Assembly: GCA_963693365.1 (NCBI GenBank)
Contig: CAVNZM010000004.1
Location: 6,820,001-6,884,000 of the forward strand
DNA: 64,000 nt
Source of the DNA: Amoebidium appalachense
Lineage: Eukaryota; Ichthyosporea
Reading direction: 5' to 3'
The position numbers were made by a program, and so were the translations under genes. Shown here piece after piece: positions 1 through 10,457 of this stretch (the stretch's first letter is position 1; the number at the start of each line of letters is the position of its first letter). Below the pieces are notes generated by a model that worked only from the letters and a program-made list of their open reading frames with translations, searched no databases and was not told the origin of the DNA.

Positions 1-348
1 GAGCCCTCTTCACCACCATTACATTGTAGCCAAGGCCTCCTATTCTGGAGTAGGAGGCCTTGATTGTAGCCCATGTACTGATATATATAGGTGTACGTAT
101 CATGCATATTTTTCCACCCCCAAAAGTGGGAGTGGGGGCGTACAACCCGGTACATTGAATACATAGATTCCTTAGAGTTATCGGCAAGATGCTTGAACGG
201 ACACAAATCCTGCCGCACAATAATATTTGCAGCATAATGAAACTAAATGCATTTAATTTTTTATTAGTTGTGTAAAGCCACAGTTGCTGTAAATCTCACC
301 GATGCTTATCGCCCATTTAGAAATATGCCTGATTGGAACTTCACAACT
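1..348. other. Upstream region of the secreted-protein gene
   Basis: No coding region is supported here. The stretch is AT-rich compared with the gene that follows. A short inverted repeat is visible near 35-67, where aggcctcctattctggag is followed by taggaggcct, giving a possible stem of about 10 bp. The rest looks like ordinary promoter-proximal DNA. Confidence 0.4.
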
Positions 349-356
349 ATATAAGC
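349..356 (+). promoter_or_regulatory. TATA box of the secreted-protein gene
   Basis: The sequence TATATAAG lies 89 bases before the ATG at 445. With initiation about 30 bases downstream, the 5' leader would be roughly 60 bases. An inverted CCAAT (gattgg) lies just upstream at about 331. The spacing fits a classical RNA polymerase II promoter. Confidence 0.5.
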
Positions 357-444
357 ACGGCAATTACGCCATAGTGAAGCAGTCGCACTCTCACACACTT
401 GCTCATGTACACACACATACGTATACACACCGTAAACTTTCAAA

Positions 445-1419
445 ATGTTTTTGCCTCGTATTTTCTGCGCTTTGTGCGTCAGTTTCTTGTTGTGCTCCGG
501 TGCTCCTTTGGAGAAAAACGATGAAGTAAATGCCGTCGTTGCGGCAGATCCAAACCAAAATGCCGTCACGAACGTTCAAGTTGTGCCCGTGGAGATGCAC
601 GCCCTTGCCGTGCGCGAGCCCAGCGAAGTAGCCAAGTTTCGCGCTCGCCGTGGTATTTCCATCTCTACGACGCAACTTATCAGCCTTGTGTCGACATTTG
701 CAGGCTACATTTCCAGCATCAAATGGTCCAACAAAGACGACGTGAAAACTGTCATCAACAACATTTTGCAGGGGCTTGGCTCTCTCGACACCACCCTGAT
801 CAAGCTTTTCCTCTCCGCTGTCACCTCTTCCACCTACGGCATCAAGGCAACTTCACTCAGCGCCCTTGTCACCGTTTCGAACGACTTCAAAACTTTTACC
901 AGTTTTCTCTCCGGTGCCCTCGTCTCGCAGACAATCAAAGGAACAACATACGCCATTGCATACTCAGCCACCATCGCCAAGTACGCCATCACCATTTTCG
1001 CCAAGCTTTACTCACAGGGTGTCACCAACATCATTTCGTTTATCTCTGCCGTTGCCAAATCTGCCAACAAGCTCTCTACCGGAGTTGAAGCCGTTGGGGG
1101 TGTGTTTACACTTCTCATTATCGGAATCATGTTTTCGTCTATGGCCGGAAGCGGCTCGAATTTCTACGGTGGGTCTGGCTCGTGTGGTGGTTACGACAAG
1201 AACACACAAGCCTACTGCAGCTCCGTTCTTCAAGATGCCATGAGTCTTACAGGTGTCAAGGATCCTTGTCTTGTGAGCATTTTCGCTGCCGCCCAGTCCG
1301 CCTACAACGCATATTACTACATTGCTTGGGACGCTAACTCGGCTGCTGCATGCTCATCGTATCAGAGCGTGCTCTGCGCAATGAACAAAAGCCCTGTTGT
1401 TGGCTGCAACGGTGTTTAA
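445..1419 (+). CDS. Secreted or membrane hypothetical protein, 324 aa
   Basis: Single-exon open frame that I do not recognise. The N-terminus is a clear signal peptide (MFLPRIFCALCVSFLLCSGA, residues 1-20). A polar stretch (about 21-65) follows, ending in RARR at 66-69, which fits a furin/kexin-type RxRR processing site. The remaining part, from GISIS, is alanine-, serine- and threonine-rich with long amphipathic or hydrophobic helices; the most hydrophobic segment (VGGVFTLLIIGIMF, about 210-225) could span a membrane. The C-terminal about 85 residues hold six cysteines, enough for three disulfides. ATG 445 is chosen because it begins the signal peptide. A TATA box lies 89 bases upstream. The stop codon is only five bases before a terminal inverted repeat (1425), so the polyadenylation site may lie inside the mobile element. 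A proprotein layout is inference; function is unknown. Confidence 0.75.
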   Translation: MFLPRIFCALCVSFLLCSGAPLEKNDEVNAVVAADPNQNAVTNVQVVPVEMHALAVREPSEVAKFRARRGISISTTQLISLVSTFAGYISSIKWSNKDDVKTVINNILQGLGSLDTTLIKLFLSAVTSSTYGIKATSLSALVTVSNDFKTFTSFLSGALVSQTIKGTTYAIAYSATIAKYAITIFAKLYSQGVTNIISFISAVAKSANKLSTGVEAVGGVFTLLIIGIMFSSMAGSGSNFYGGSGSCGGYDKNTQAYCSSVLQDAMSLTGVKDPCLVSIFAAAQSAYNAYYYIAWDANSAAACSSYQSVLCAMNKSPVVGCNGV

Positions 1420-1861
1420 ATAAGCTACAGTATGCGTCCGCGCGTAACATACTCCGCGCACAACATAACGTCGACGCCGATTTTCAAAAAAAATAACATA
1501 CTGACCTCGGTCATTTTTCGGGATTATGTTAGCGCACCAAGGGGTCCTATACATAGTAGGACGAGTAATCGGGTTTATCTGATCAGTTTAGACCCCCTAT
1601 CTTTAGTATTTCGATCTCTTTCCCAGACAAAACAGTGGTTCGCCGTGATTTCAGCGACCGCCCAAAGCTCGCCAGGGCCAATGATAGGTGACAGGGCGGC
1701 GGCCGCACATCGCATGGTATGCAAAGGACTCATGTGGCCGACTATGTCGATAAACGAGCAGAAACATACGAAGGCCCCAACTAGTTCGAAGCAGTCTTGT
1801 ATAGCTAGTTTTTACATCCTAGTCATATAGGCAGGTTGAATGCATATTAAACCCACCGATC

Positions 1862-2233
1862 ATGACCAAGCCAGTAGTCCAGGTGCAGGCAGCTGCACTT
1901 GGGGCGTTGAATAGTGCACTGCACACAGTAAATGAGGCCACAGACAAGTTTCAGGAAACTACCCAAGAAGCCCAGGCAATCATTTCTGAGGGTTTTGTAA
2001 ACGCAAACAACACAATCAACAACGCAACCACACGTGCAATTGCACAAGCCGAAACGGCAAAAGCACAATTGCGCTCGCACATGGAGAGTTTAGAGAGCCG
2101 CAGAGCCCCCACACGCGCGGAATCGCTGAAAAAGGCTGCCAGTAAGCCTGGGCAGAAGACGATGTTCGATTTTGGGTGCATGGGTGTGAGATCTTGCGCA
2201 GGTTTAGTTTGGTGGGCTGGCTGCGTGGGGTGA
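1862..2233 (+). CDS. Small ORF inside the TIR element, 123 aa
   Basis: ATG-initiated frame with plausible amino-acid use in its first 100 residues. It is rich in Ala, Thr, Gln and Glu (starts MTKPVVQVQAAALGALNSAL), predicted to be one long amphipathic helix. A basic Ser/Arg/Lys segment follows (ESLESRRAPTRAESLKKAAS). The last about 20 residues are Gly/Trp/Cys-rich and may instead be intron read-through, since a possible donor (GGTGTGAG) occurs near 2183. No family is recognised. It lies wholly inside the inverted-repeat element, so it could be cargo of that element or a host exon trapped in it. Confidence 0.35.
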   Translation: MTKPVVQVQAAALGALNSALHTVNEATDKFQETTQEAQAIISEGFVNANNTINNATTRAIAQAETAKAQLRSHMESLESRRAPTRAESLKKAASKPGQKTMFDFGCMGVRSCAGLVWWAGCVG

Positions 2234-2439
2234 TAGTGGGTGGTGCCCAGAAAAGGGGTTTCTTTTCCGTGTGAGTTACGGTAATGGTTTGGAGCTTGAT
2301 GAAACCCTGAATACGGATTTGTATGAGGCGAAGGGGGAGGGGTTGCCTCTTACTCGTGTAGGTGTGTGGTGCCAAATTCGTAAGGTGTGAGAGTAAGGTG
2401 TGAGGGAGCAGAAAGACTAGTACGTCCTTGTTTGTATGA

Positions 2440-2443
2440 GTTG

Positions 2444-2479
<36 letters not shown>

Positions 2480-2654
2480 CTTTTTTGGTTTGGTCCCCTT
2501 GAAAAAGTTAGTATGTTTTTATTATTATTTGAATCAATTACTTATTGATTTCCTCTATATTTACTTATTTAGCGGGTTGGGGAGGAGGGGAGGGGGGTGG
2601 GGGGGGGGGACTTGATGTACTAAATGCTAGACTTTCAAGTATTGATTTAGATTT

Positions 2655-2715
<61 letters not shown>

Positions 2716-2779
2716 CACACACACACACACACATAGGCTTTCACGCTTTCAGCTTCTTCTTCTTCTTTTTTTTTTTCAA

Positions 2780-2810
<31 letters not shown>

Positions 2811-3070
2811 CCGAATTTCCCTTTTTTTTTTTTTCACCATCTCAAAAAGGAACTAGTATAAGTATTCTTTGTTTATTCATTCATTTGATCAATTATTTGT
2901 TTACTACTATATTTATGTCATTTAGCGGTTTGCGGATTCCCCGCCCGATGGAGAGGCCCAGTGTGGCCTCCTGGGCGGGGAGGGCGGGCGGGCGGGGGGG
3001 GGGGGGGGGGGGGGGAGGGGGGGGGGGGAGGAGGGGGGGGGAGGGGGGGGGGGGGGGAGGGGGGGGGCCG
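2440..3070. repeat. Simple-sequence block: (GT)n, (AC)n, poly(T), poly(G)
   Basis: Direct reading shows (GT)n at about 2447-2477, (AC)n at about 2660-2732, several T runs between 2766 and 2834, and an almost pure G tract at about 2995-3067. No coding content is credible here; open frames in this block are repeat translations (His-Thr, Cys-Val, Gly). Confidence 0.9.
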
Positions 3071-3185
3071 GGGTAACATAATCGAGACGGGCTCTGGGAG
3101 CCTATTTTTAGATACTAATTAAAATTTAACATAACGACCTCGACCCTTATCGGGGCGGTATGTTACGCGCGGACGCATACTGTAG

Positions 3186-3596
3186 TGATGTAATGGTTGG
3201 TCAAAAACTCTTGCTAGTGGGGTGACTTTTTTAGCGCTACGCATACTAAAACTATCGTCTTGAAGCCTTAGGAGTGCATTATAAACAAATTGTGGAAATT
3301 TCCACAGGACATAAACTGCAAAAAAATGTAACAAGCAACTTGGCATGCAGAAATACAGAAATAATCGTGTGACACTGTATATGTTGAGCCTGAAAAGTTT
3401 CATTATATAGCCTACAGTGGCCTTTACTCATACTGCGTGTGTACAGCACGTTCGCGTTGCCAAATCGCAGAAAATTGGGTTGATGTTGGTGATGACAATA
3501 AAGTACCATGAAAATCAGTGATGCAGACTGTCTGCCGTGTGGACATGCTGTCACTCTCAAGAATTCAGGTCATGAAACGGCCTGCCAGAGAAAGGT

Positions 3597-3635
<39 letters not shown>

Positions 3636-3762
3636 AGGGGGGGCAGAGAGAGAGAGGAGGCCGGGGGGGGGGGGGGGGGGGGGACTCTGAGAAGAGAGAG
3701 AGGAAGAGGAGAGAAAAGGGGGGGAGGAGGGGAGGAGAGAGAGAGCTGTAATGTGTGTGTGT

Positions 3763-3812
<50 letters not shown>

Positions 3813-6117
3813 CCGTGTGAACCATTAAAAATGAGAAGAGCGGGCTGGGAGTGAGAGAGAAGTGTGAGAGGGGGGAAAAGGGGGTGGAGAAAGAGAGTGG
3901 CAGAGAGCTGAGCTCAACGGAGGAGGAATGGGGAGGAGGGGGGAAGGGGGGAGGGGGGGGGGGGGGGGGGGGCTGAAATGATTCACTGGTCAGTATAAGA
4001 AACGGAGAGAAGGGGAGGGAGAAAGAGCGACAAACACAGAGATGGAGAGAGCCGGGGAACCGAGTCTCTACGTGAGTAGGAGCTAGAGAGAAGGAGAAGC
4101 GTAAGGGTGTGTGAAGAGGCCCTGGCGGAGGCCCCAGGCCTGGGGAATTGTGGATGCCGGGGGAGGGAGGAGGAGGGGGGGGGGGGGGGGGGGGGGGGTG
4201 ATCATGATGCAGGAGTTACGGGTAGTAGCGGGACAAGAGGGAGGGGCTGGGGGGAAGCTGCTTGGGGGAGGGGGAAGGGGGACGGACGGAAGGTGGAAGG
4301 AGGGGGTGAGGGGAGAGAGAGGGGATCCGGAGGGGGGAGGAGGGGGGTGGACAGGGGTAACCACACATGTACACATTTTTGAGCCGGCGTTGTGCTTGCT
4401 CAGTATTATTGTGGTACTGATGTGGAGCTATCGGATAGTGGGTAAGCTGGCGTGGCAAATGCACAAATGCATGCATGAACAAGCACAAGCGCACGTGTGC
4501 GCGCGCAAACACAAACCACACACAGGCGTCACACACACATACACACATACACACACGTGCACACATACACACTGGCACCCACACCCACACACATACACAC
4601 GTGCACGTGCACACACCCCCACACACACACACACCGTGACGCACACACACAAAACCACATGTACGCACATGCACACACATGCCCGCACTAGTACTATCGC
4701 ACGATTGTGACGTGAACCCATCGCATTACTCTACACAAGTTTGATATAGATAAATGATCTGGCGGATCCCTCATCACCACATAACTGTCAACGATGGTAA
4801 CAATAGAGCTTGGTTCAGACCCCCCCCCCCCCCCCCCCCCTCCCCCCCCTCCAGCCCCCAACGATCCTCGTGCCCTTCATTCATTTGCCTCTAACCCGCC
4901 TGAAGACTCTTCTAACTTTCTCCTGCGGCAACTCCCAGGGAGTACCTGCCAACTATCAGTTCCGGTAGTACACATGAATTCGAAGCCAGGCTCGGGCATG
5001 ATGCACATCACCGCCATCATCTTGAAACAAGATGGCCGTGATGCACATGCGTGCAAACACACTCACCAATCGTGCACGCAGAGCTTTCGTAGACTACGCA
5101 CAGCACGCACGCACACGCCATGTGCGCGCACACACAAACTCACACATGCAAGCACAAGCACGGACGACAAATACCATGCGCATCAGAAACGTGCTGGCGC
5201 ACACACATGCACACATACACGCAAAATAAACATGCATACATACTATATTTTAGTTAGAAGACGCAACTAACACGCACATACACATAGCCAAGCACACCCG
5301 CCTGCCTATCCATCCGTTTATCTATCACATGTACTCACGCCACGCCCACCCAGCCACATAAACACAACACACAAAGAGAGATGTTTTAGCGTTTTGTGCA
5401 AAAACTTTGGCCCACGCTCGATACCACCTTGAGGCTAAGGTGCCACAAAGCTGACTTGACTAAATACAATGAATGCATAGAAGATCGACCGTCTGTCATG
5501 GTCCAAGTATCTAAAGTAAATTCTATACTGTTTCCGTGCATTCCGGGAGCTCAAGAATGCGACCGACCTCCACACTAGCTGTCCCTCTATCATACGCGAC
5601 GGTAGGCGGCCTCGGGCTGGAATGGCCATAGCGGCTCGCGGCACTCGGTACACGATAGGTGGATCTGACTTGCGCAAACATGACATCAGGGTCCTTCCCG
5701 CCCGCAGCGTTAGCCCTATGGAAGGAGGGACCTTTAAAGAACGTTTTACTCTTCTCCATTAATGTTTTCTTATTCGCCGCTTGCAGCCAATCATATCAAG
5801 CATTAAGACAAAATATTCCTGCTGCAGCCGATAAAGCAAATAAAATTGCGCAATCTCAATTATTAACTTACAGCCAAATATCTAATTGCGCAATCTCACT
5901 ATTAGCTTACAGCCAATTATCTAACGCGTTTAACGTTTTTCTTTTTGTACCCACATATTACGGTAACATGGCGCCTTCCTTCTTCGAAGTTGTTCTGGTA
6001 TCTTTAATACATGCGACTCCTGGGTTTTACACCAAACTGGGTAACTTATTTTTGGTCTCTAATTTTAGAAAATTTTAACATTTTTCGTACCTCTTTTTTA
6101 TCAAGCACATTAATTTG
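3186..6117. repeat. Gene-poor, microsatellite-rich region
   Basis: I see no supported gene. The stretch holds (GA)n at about 3600-3632, poly(G) at 3664-3683, (GT)n at about 3768-3811, poly(G) at about 3949-3972 and 4169-4198, imperfect CA-rich DNA at 4500-4690 and 5050-5360, and poly(C) at about 4819-4852. At 5847-5925 two tandem copies of an approximately 40-bp AT-rich unit occur (ttgcgcaatctca... ending ctaa). Confidence 0.7.
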
Positions 6118-6310
6118 GGGGGGTTTACGCTGTTTACTCGAGGCAAAGAACCAGTCTCAGGTATGGGGGGGGTTTTTGCTCGGAATATCCCCTCAGCGGT
6201 ATATCATGATCACGTACATAGATGTCGGGTGGTGACTATATATCAGGGTTTACTTTCTCTACGAGACACCATAAAGACTATAAGGAGAAATCAATTAGTT
6301 GGGGTTCCCC

Positions 6311-6350
<40 letters not shown>

Positions 6351-6382
6351 GGGCTCCCCTCGGGACACTCGGTATCAGCTGG

Positions 6383-6447
<65 letters not shown>

Positions 6448-6742
6448 TGCGCTATAATTTTGTAGTGATGTGTTTCTCAAGCCAATCAATACATTTAATA
6501 AACAGGTCGTAGTTACGCGTGTTTAGTATAAAATCAAGGATGTTGTAATTTACAGGTAGGCTATCTTTCTGGGTGTCTGTTGTGAATGTGACGTGTGTGT
6601 GTTGCGGTATTATGTGGTCTATCAAACTACATTTGGCGATACATGACCGGTTAAACTGGTGTGTGTGTGTGTTGTTTGGGCATGCAAATGATGCCACCTT
6701 ATACTTATTAGATCTCCACTGTATAGCACGTGTACAGTAACC
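6118..6742 (-). mobile_element. 5'-truncated LINE retrotransposon, copy 1
   Basis: Reverse-strand copy of the element at 46089-47632. On the minus strand it starts at about 6742, in the shared stretch that reads through actgtacacgtgctatacag. It encodes the last part of the LINE open frame (6697-6452, ending LEKHITTKL), then carries the same 3' UTR: a CA microsatellite, the motif cagctgataccgagtgtccc, an A tract, and a tail ending in ctcgagtaaacagcgtaaac at about 6118. Similarity stops sharply at both ends. The high identity with copy 2 (for example a Lys-to-Arg change near FIKCIDWL) suggests recent activity. In this copy the open frame continues through the internal CA run, unlike copy 2. Confidence 0.85.
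6452..6697 (-). pseudogene. C-terminal remnant of the LINE ORF, copy 1
   Basis: The frame encodes about 80 residues (begins ASFACPNNTHTHQFNRSCIA, ends at a TAG after HITTKL). It matches the plus-strand frame at 47060-47290 almost residue for residue. It is only the C-terminal end of the retrotransposon polyprotein, downstream of the reverse transcriptase, so it cannot act alone. The Thr-His run is encoded by a CA microsatellite inside the coding region. Confidence 0.8.
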
Positions 6743-7965
6743 GCGCCAAATGTTTCTTATTTAATTAGATAAACGAACCAATCAAAACCACAAAACTCCG
6801 AACTATTTACTTACATTAAAATGACTTACGTTTTGATTTGCACCTGCAACCAGCACTTTAAAGCAACCCAGTGCTGGTCCGAATACCATACACCACCCCC
6901 CTGGATCAAGTTTCCCCCGTATAACGAAATTTTGTGTATAAGTTACGTATAAGGTTACTACGTACAGTCGCAACTAAACAGCATAAGTTACCTACGTTTA
7001 AAACAATCACCCCGCCAACCCGCATATCCTACGCGTGATACTTATTCTCTTCCATCGAGAGCACTTTTTGCATGGCGTGGTTGTCAGGGCTTTTTTCACT
7101 GTGTTGGGGAAAAAACGTTTCTGAAAAAAAGATGATCGGCATAGACTCGTACGGTCCACTGTATTTTTGTTAGTTGGTTTGCCTGTCAGGGCATTGTTCT
7201 GTTCCACCATGCCACCTCGCCCTCCACCAAGCGACGACATTACACAGCTATGATGTTATCTGTTTTTGTGCTGATGTTCCCAAAAATCCCAGATTCCGTT
7301 TCCCTGAACACCAGTTCCCTCGAACGGCTGACACCCGCTCCGGCACACCTGTTTCCGTGCTTTGCACGTAATATAGCAGAATGTAGTCAACTGTTATTTA
7401 CCAATGTACCCCCTGGTGCATGCCCCACCTGCTTGAACTTGCAGCAGGCGAATTTCACCAGGCTCTTGCAAAAGGCGAACTCGACCACATCAAATTTTCC
7501 AGCCATACCGAAGTTATCCAATTGTTAGCAGAAACTGAGTCAAAATAGCTCACGCAAGAACTATTATCCACTGCAACACAAATTCGCTCACATTTTGCTA
7601 CTGCTAACTTTGACGGTCCTTTTGCTTGCACATAGAGAGAAGCCAGAACCATATCAGAATCAACAATTTCACCCAAAACGACTTTGTTCCCCCGTTGGCG
7701 GGACTAGAAAAAAGAAAGCACGAAGAACAGGGAATATTTTGCCGATGCCTGTCACATTTCCAGGTGCATCATTTTGGTCGGGCCATCGGTGCTTTCCATC
7801 GAAGTAAAACAAGGTGCGAAGCATGCATGGTGGTGAAGGAGGTACCGCAGCGAATGAAGTTTGGTCGCTGCCTTCTGCCAACACTTTGCAACAACAAGTC
7901 TTTCATAGTAAACTTTAGCTTTTGCTTCGGATATTTTTCTCCCCCCCTCCCCCTCCCCCCCCCCC

Positions 7966-8013
<48 letters not shown>

Positions 8014-8130
8014 ACCACCACCACCACCAACCCCCCCATCCCCGGCAGATCTCAACCAACTTGAGGCATGGACCCATGATTCCGACATTGTCGACGTCCA
8101 TGAAAGTTGGCAAGTTGGCAAGGCCTTACA
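6743..8130. other. Intergenic stretch without a supported gene
   Basis: Mixed-composition DNA with short uninformative frames. The frame at 7250-7528 shows no recognisable domain. Long C runs with CA and CCA repeats lie at about 7938-8040. Nothing here can be called with confidence. Confidence 0.5.
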
Positions 8131-8148
8131 CTTAACTTTCCCTCTCGC

Positions 8149-8190
8149 GTGCCCATGTGGAAGCGGGGCCCACGAAGCCCCGCGTTGCCT

Positions 8191-8224
<34 letters not shown>

Positions 8225-8560
8225 TTCCCCCCAGTAACGCAAGTGCCCATGTGAGAGCGGGGCCCCTGGTTGCTTTACAAAATCCCCCCTTCCCCTTCCC
8301 CTCCCCAACCGGGCTCCCTCCCCCTCCCTCCCCCCCTCCCCCCCCCCCCCCCCCCCCCACCCCCACCCCCACCGGGCCACCTCCACCCCTACCACCCACC
8401 CCCCTTCCTTTTCCCCACTGCAGCTGCATTATCCGTTGCAAAGTCAAGCCTTTCAAACATTTTATTGAGGGTGACAACTCTTTATTATCATTTCCCTTCA
8501 AATGTGCCCAGGTGGAAGTGGGGCCGCCGGGGGCCCCGCGTTGCCCTGCAAAATCTAGTA
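8149..8560. repeat. Three dispersed copies of a GC-rich unit between C tracts
   Basis: A unit beginning gtgcccatgtggaagcgggg appears at about 8149, again as gtgcccatgtgagagcgggg at about 8240, and as gtgcccaggtggaagtgggg at about 8503. Two copies continue into a ccccgcgttgcc tail. Poly(C) tracts separate them (about 8193-8224 and 8331-8358). This looks like a degenerate minisatellite broken up by C-tract expansion. Confidence 0.6.
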
Positions 8561-8959
8561 TTATCTGTGGTGCACCTGCTACTGTTCATGCCTACTGCAA
8601 CGCAGCATCCCGCATATACCGTCTGTTCACAAGGCTACTCTATTAGTTTGCCAAGTTCAGCTTGAGGTCACGCTAGCGCGGCCCGCGCGGGGGATGGCCC
8701 CTTCTTGCGGCTGAGCCAGCCGAAATCATCCCGGAAGGTGGCTCAGCTGGAGCCCCCTAACCCACCCCCCCAATTTCACCCCTCCACCAAAGTAAATTAC
8801 AGAAAGCCTAAATAACACGTGCACTTACGATTTTGCCCGCTGGTGTCCTTTGTCACTTGTCGCTTTATTTCGTAGCTTTGGCTTTTTCAGTTCTATTGGT
8901 GGTTATGTAGCCTGTGGCTGCACGTTGCCTTCATCAACGGATCAATAAATCAGGAGTCA

Positions 8960-9320
8960 TGGGGCGAGTGGCCGAGCGAGACCGAAGTTATTTCGGCGAG
9001 CCGTCGGTTATTTTGGCGAGCCGATAGGCGAGCCAAAATAATCGACAAGGCGAGCCGAAATAACGAGGTCGAGCGAGGACACGAGCCGACATGATCCGGT
9101 TACGATATGACCCATAAAGATTTAGCATTCACTTTATTGATACATTATGCAAACTTTAACTCGGTTATTTGATTCATATATCATTACATTCACATTTCAG
9201 GCTCATTTTCCTTTGATTGGCTAGCAGCGCACTCACCCATTAACCCGGTTATTCGATTCCTCTAACCCAATAGAAATGTCCATAGCCTGGTTATTTCGGT
9301 GAGTGCGCTCTAGGCCAATC
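8960..9320. repeat. Nested inverted repeats with a recurring GGTTATT motif
   Basis: At 8985-9067 an outer pair (gttatttcgg / ccgaaataac) encloses an inner pair (gtcggttattttgg / ccaaaataatcgac), with the spacer motif gcgagcc repeated between them. A second fold-back lies at about 9218-9317: ggctagcagcgcactcacc pairs with ggtgagtgcgctctaggcc. The core cGGTTATT also recurs near 9160, 9246 and 9290. It could be a fold-back transposon remnant. Several CCAAT motifs lie nearby (about 9215, 9268, 9316, 9360). Confidence 0.6.
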
Positions 9321-10028
9321 ACGGCAAGACTAACTGAAGTTAAAGGTCGTGTCGTCATCCAATCAGATCACACCCCGACGCACGGAATATCGTAACCCGA
9401 GTCAAAAGAAGAAACCACCCAAACGATCTTCATCGATTGACGGAATTCTCACAATTTGGGAAGAGTTTTCCTTACACCATATATTTTTTTTGCTCCGCTG
9501 CACCATTTTAAAATCTAAGATAAAGAATTATATTATATCGATTATCTTTTTTTTTTTTTATTCTTCCAGCCGGCGAAGGCTGCGATCGTACGGCTGGCAG
9601 CTAAAATACACTGTGAAGCCAGCTGGCACTTGAACTGACCGGCGCCGTGGAGGACTGGTGCACGGCCATCTAGAGACTGCCGTGGACTGGTGTAATAGAT
9701 TCACAGATGAAGGATTTATAGACCAATATAACATTGTTGTTAAAATGTTTGAAGCATTTATCATAGTAGCCTGAGACCAGTTACGCTATACCTTGGTTGC
9801 CTGATAAGCAACCAATTATTAACGAATATGGAGATATTTCATCCTGCAGTAAGGTTCATAAGGCTAAATAACAAACAAACATAACCTAAATATCGGATGG
9901 TACAAGAGTGGCAAATTTAATGTGCAAATAGACCTTGCAGCATGTACTGTAGGCACATATCGGGATAGAATGGTAGCATTCCTCGAAATTCTCGAATGCG
10001 GCAAATCGCGTTGACTATTGGGCATGCG
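9321..10028. other. Intergenic stretch before the lipase promoter
   Basis: No gene is supported. The sequence is AT-rich with a T tract near 9549-9559 and CCAAT motifs. Short frames on both strands show no recognisable protein. Confidence 0.45.
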
Positions 10029-10109
10029 CCAATCAACAGCTCGTGCCGATCTGGATTGGATAGCACTGACCAATTATATGAGCTACCAGAAAGCAGCGCA
10101 CTATATAAA
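10029..10109 (+). promoter_or_regulatory. Promoter of the patatin-like lipase gene (CCAAT and TATA)
   Basis: CCAAT boxes occur at 10029-10033 and 10070-10074, and TATATAAA at 10102-10109. The spacing is that of a textbook polymerase II promoter, placing initiation near 10135. The 5' leader to the ATG at 10458 would be about 320 bases. There is no other start site candidate of similar quality upstream of this gene. Confidence 0.6.
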
Positions 10110-10457
10110 GCATCAGCTGCGAAGTTCGCTGTTTCAGTTTCTCCAAGAACGCAATGTTTTCTGTAGGGGTGTGCGCTTGTTTCAGTTGGCTTCGGCTTCT
10201 CTTTCTCAAGTTCGGTTGAACAAGGTTCAGGAAGCGAGGATTCGTGCAGTTGATTAGGAGATATTAGCCCGAAGTCAAATTTTAGCTACCTGACCAGTAA
10301 TAATATTACGTGTAAAGCTGGAAAGCTGACTCGTCGGCAGGTAGCTGTTTCGAAAAGACAACCTGTGTAGGGACCCCTACCCACCAGTCATCTGCAAGTT
10401 CAATTCTTCTATCGATCAGACACCACAGAAGTCCTTTAGGAACGCTTGGCCGTCATC

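Larger units (their letters stand above)
1425..3185. mobile_element. TIR-bounded element, 1.76 kb (putative DNA transposon)
   Basis: The first 28 bases (1425-1452, beginning CTACAGTATGCGTCCGCGCG) are the exact reverse complement of 3158-3185. The element is therefore bounded by perfect 28-bp terminal inverted repeats. I see no convincing target-site duplication. Inside are an open frame at 1862-2233, an (AC)n block, poly(T) and a long poly(G) tract (about 2995-3067). No transposase motif is recognisable, so it is either a non-autonomous element or one whose transposase is not visible. The low-complexity interior may be secondary expansion. Confidence 0.6.

Noticed and set aside
5659-6078. 139-aa plus-strand frame
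   Set aside because: Part of it is translated from two tandem 40-bp AT-rich repeats; no domain and no splice or promoter support.
8963-9000. tRNA-Ser/Leu-like gtggccgag motif
   Set aside because: The motif is part of the nested gcgagcc repeats; no anticodon arm, T arm or acceptor stem could be drawn.
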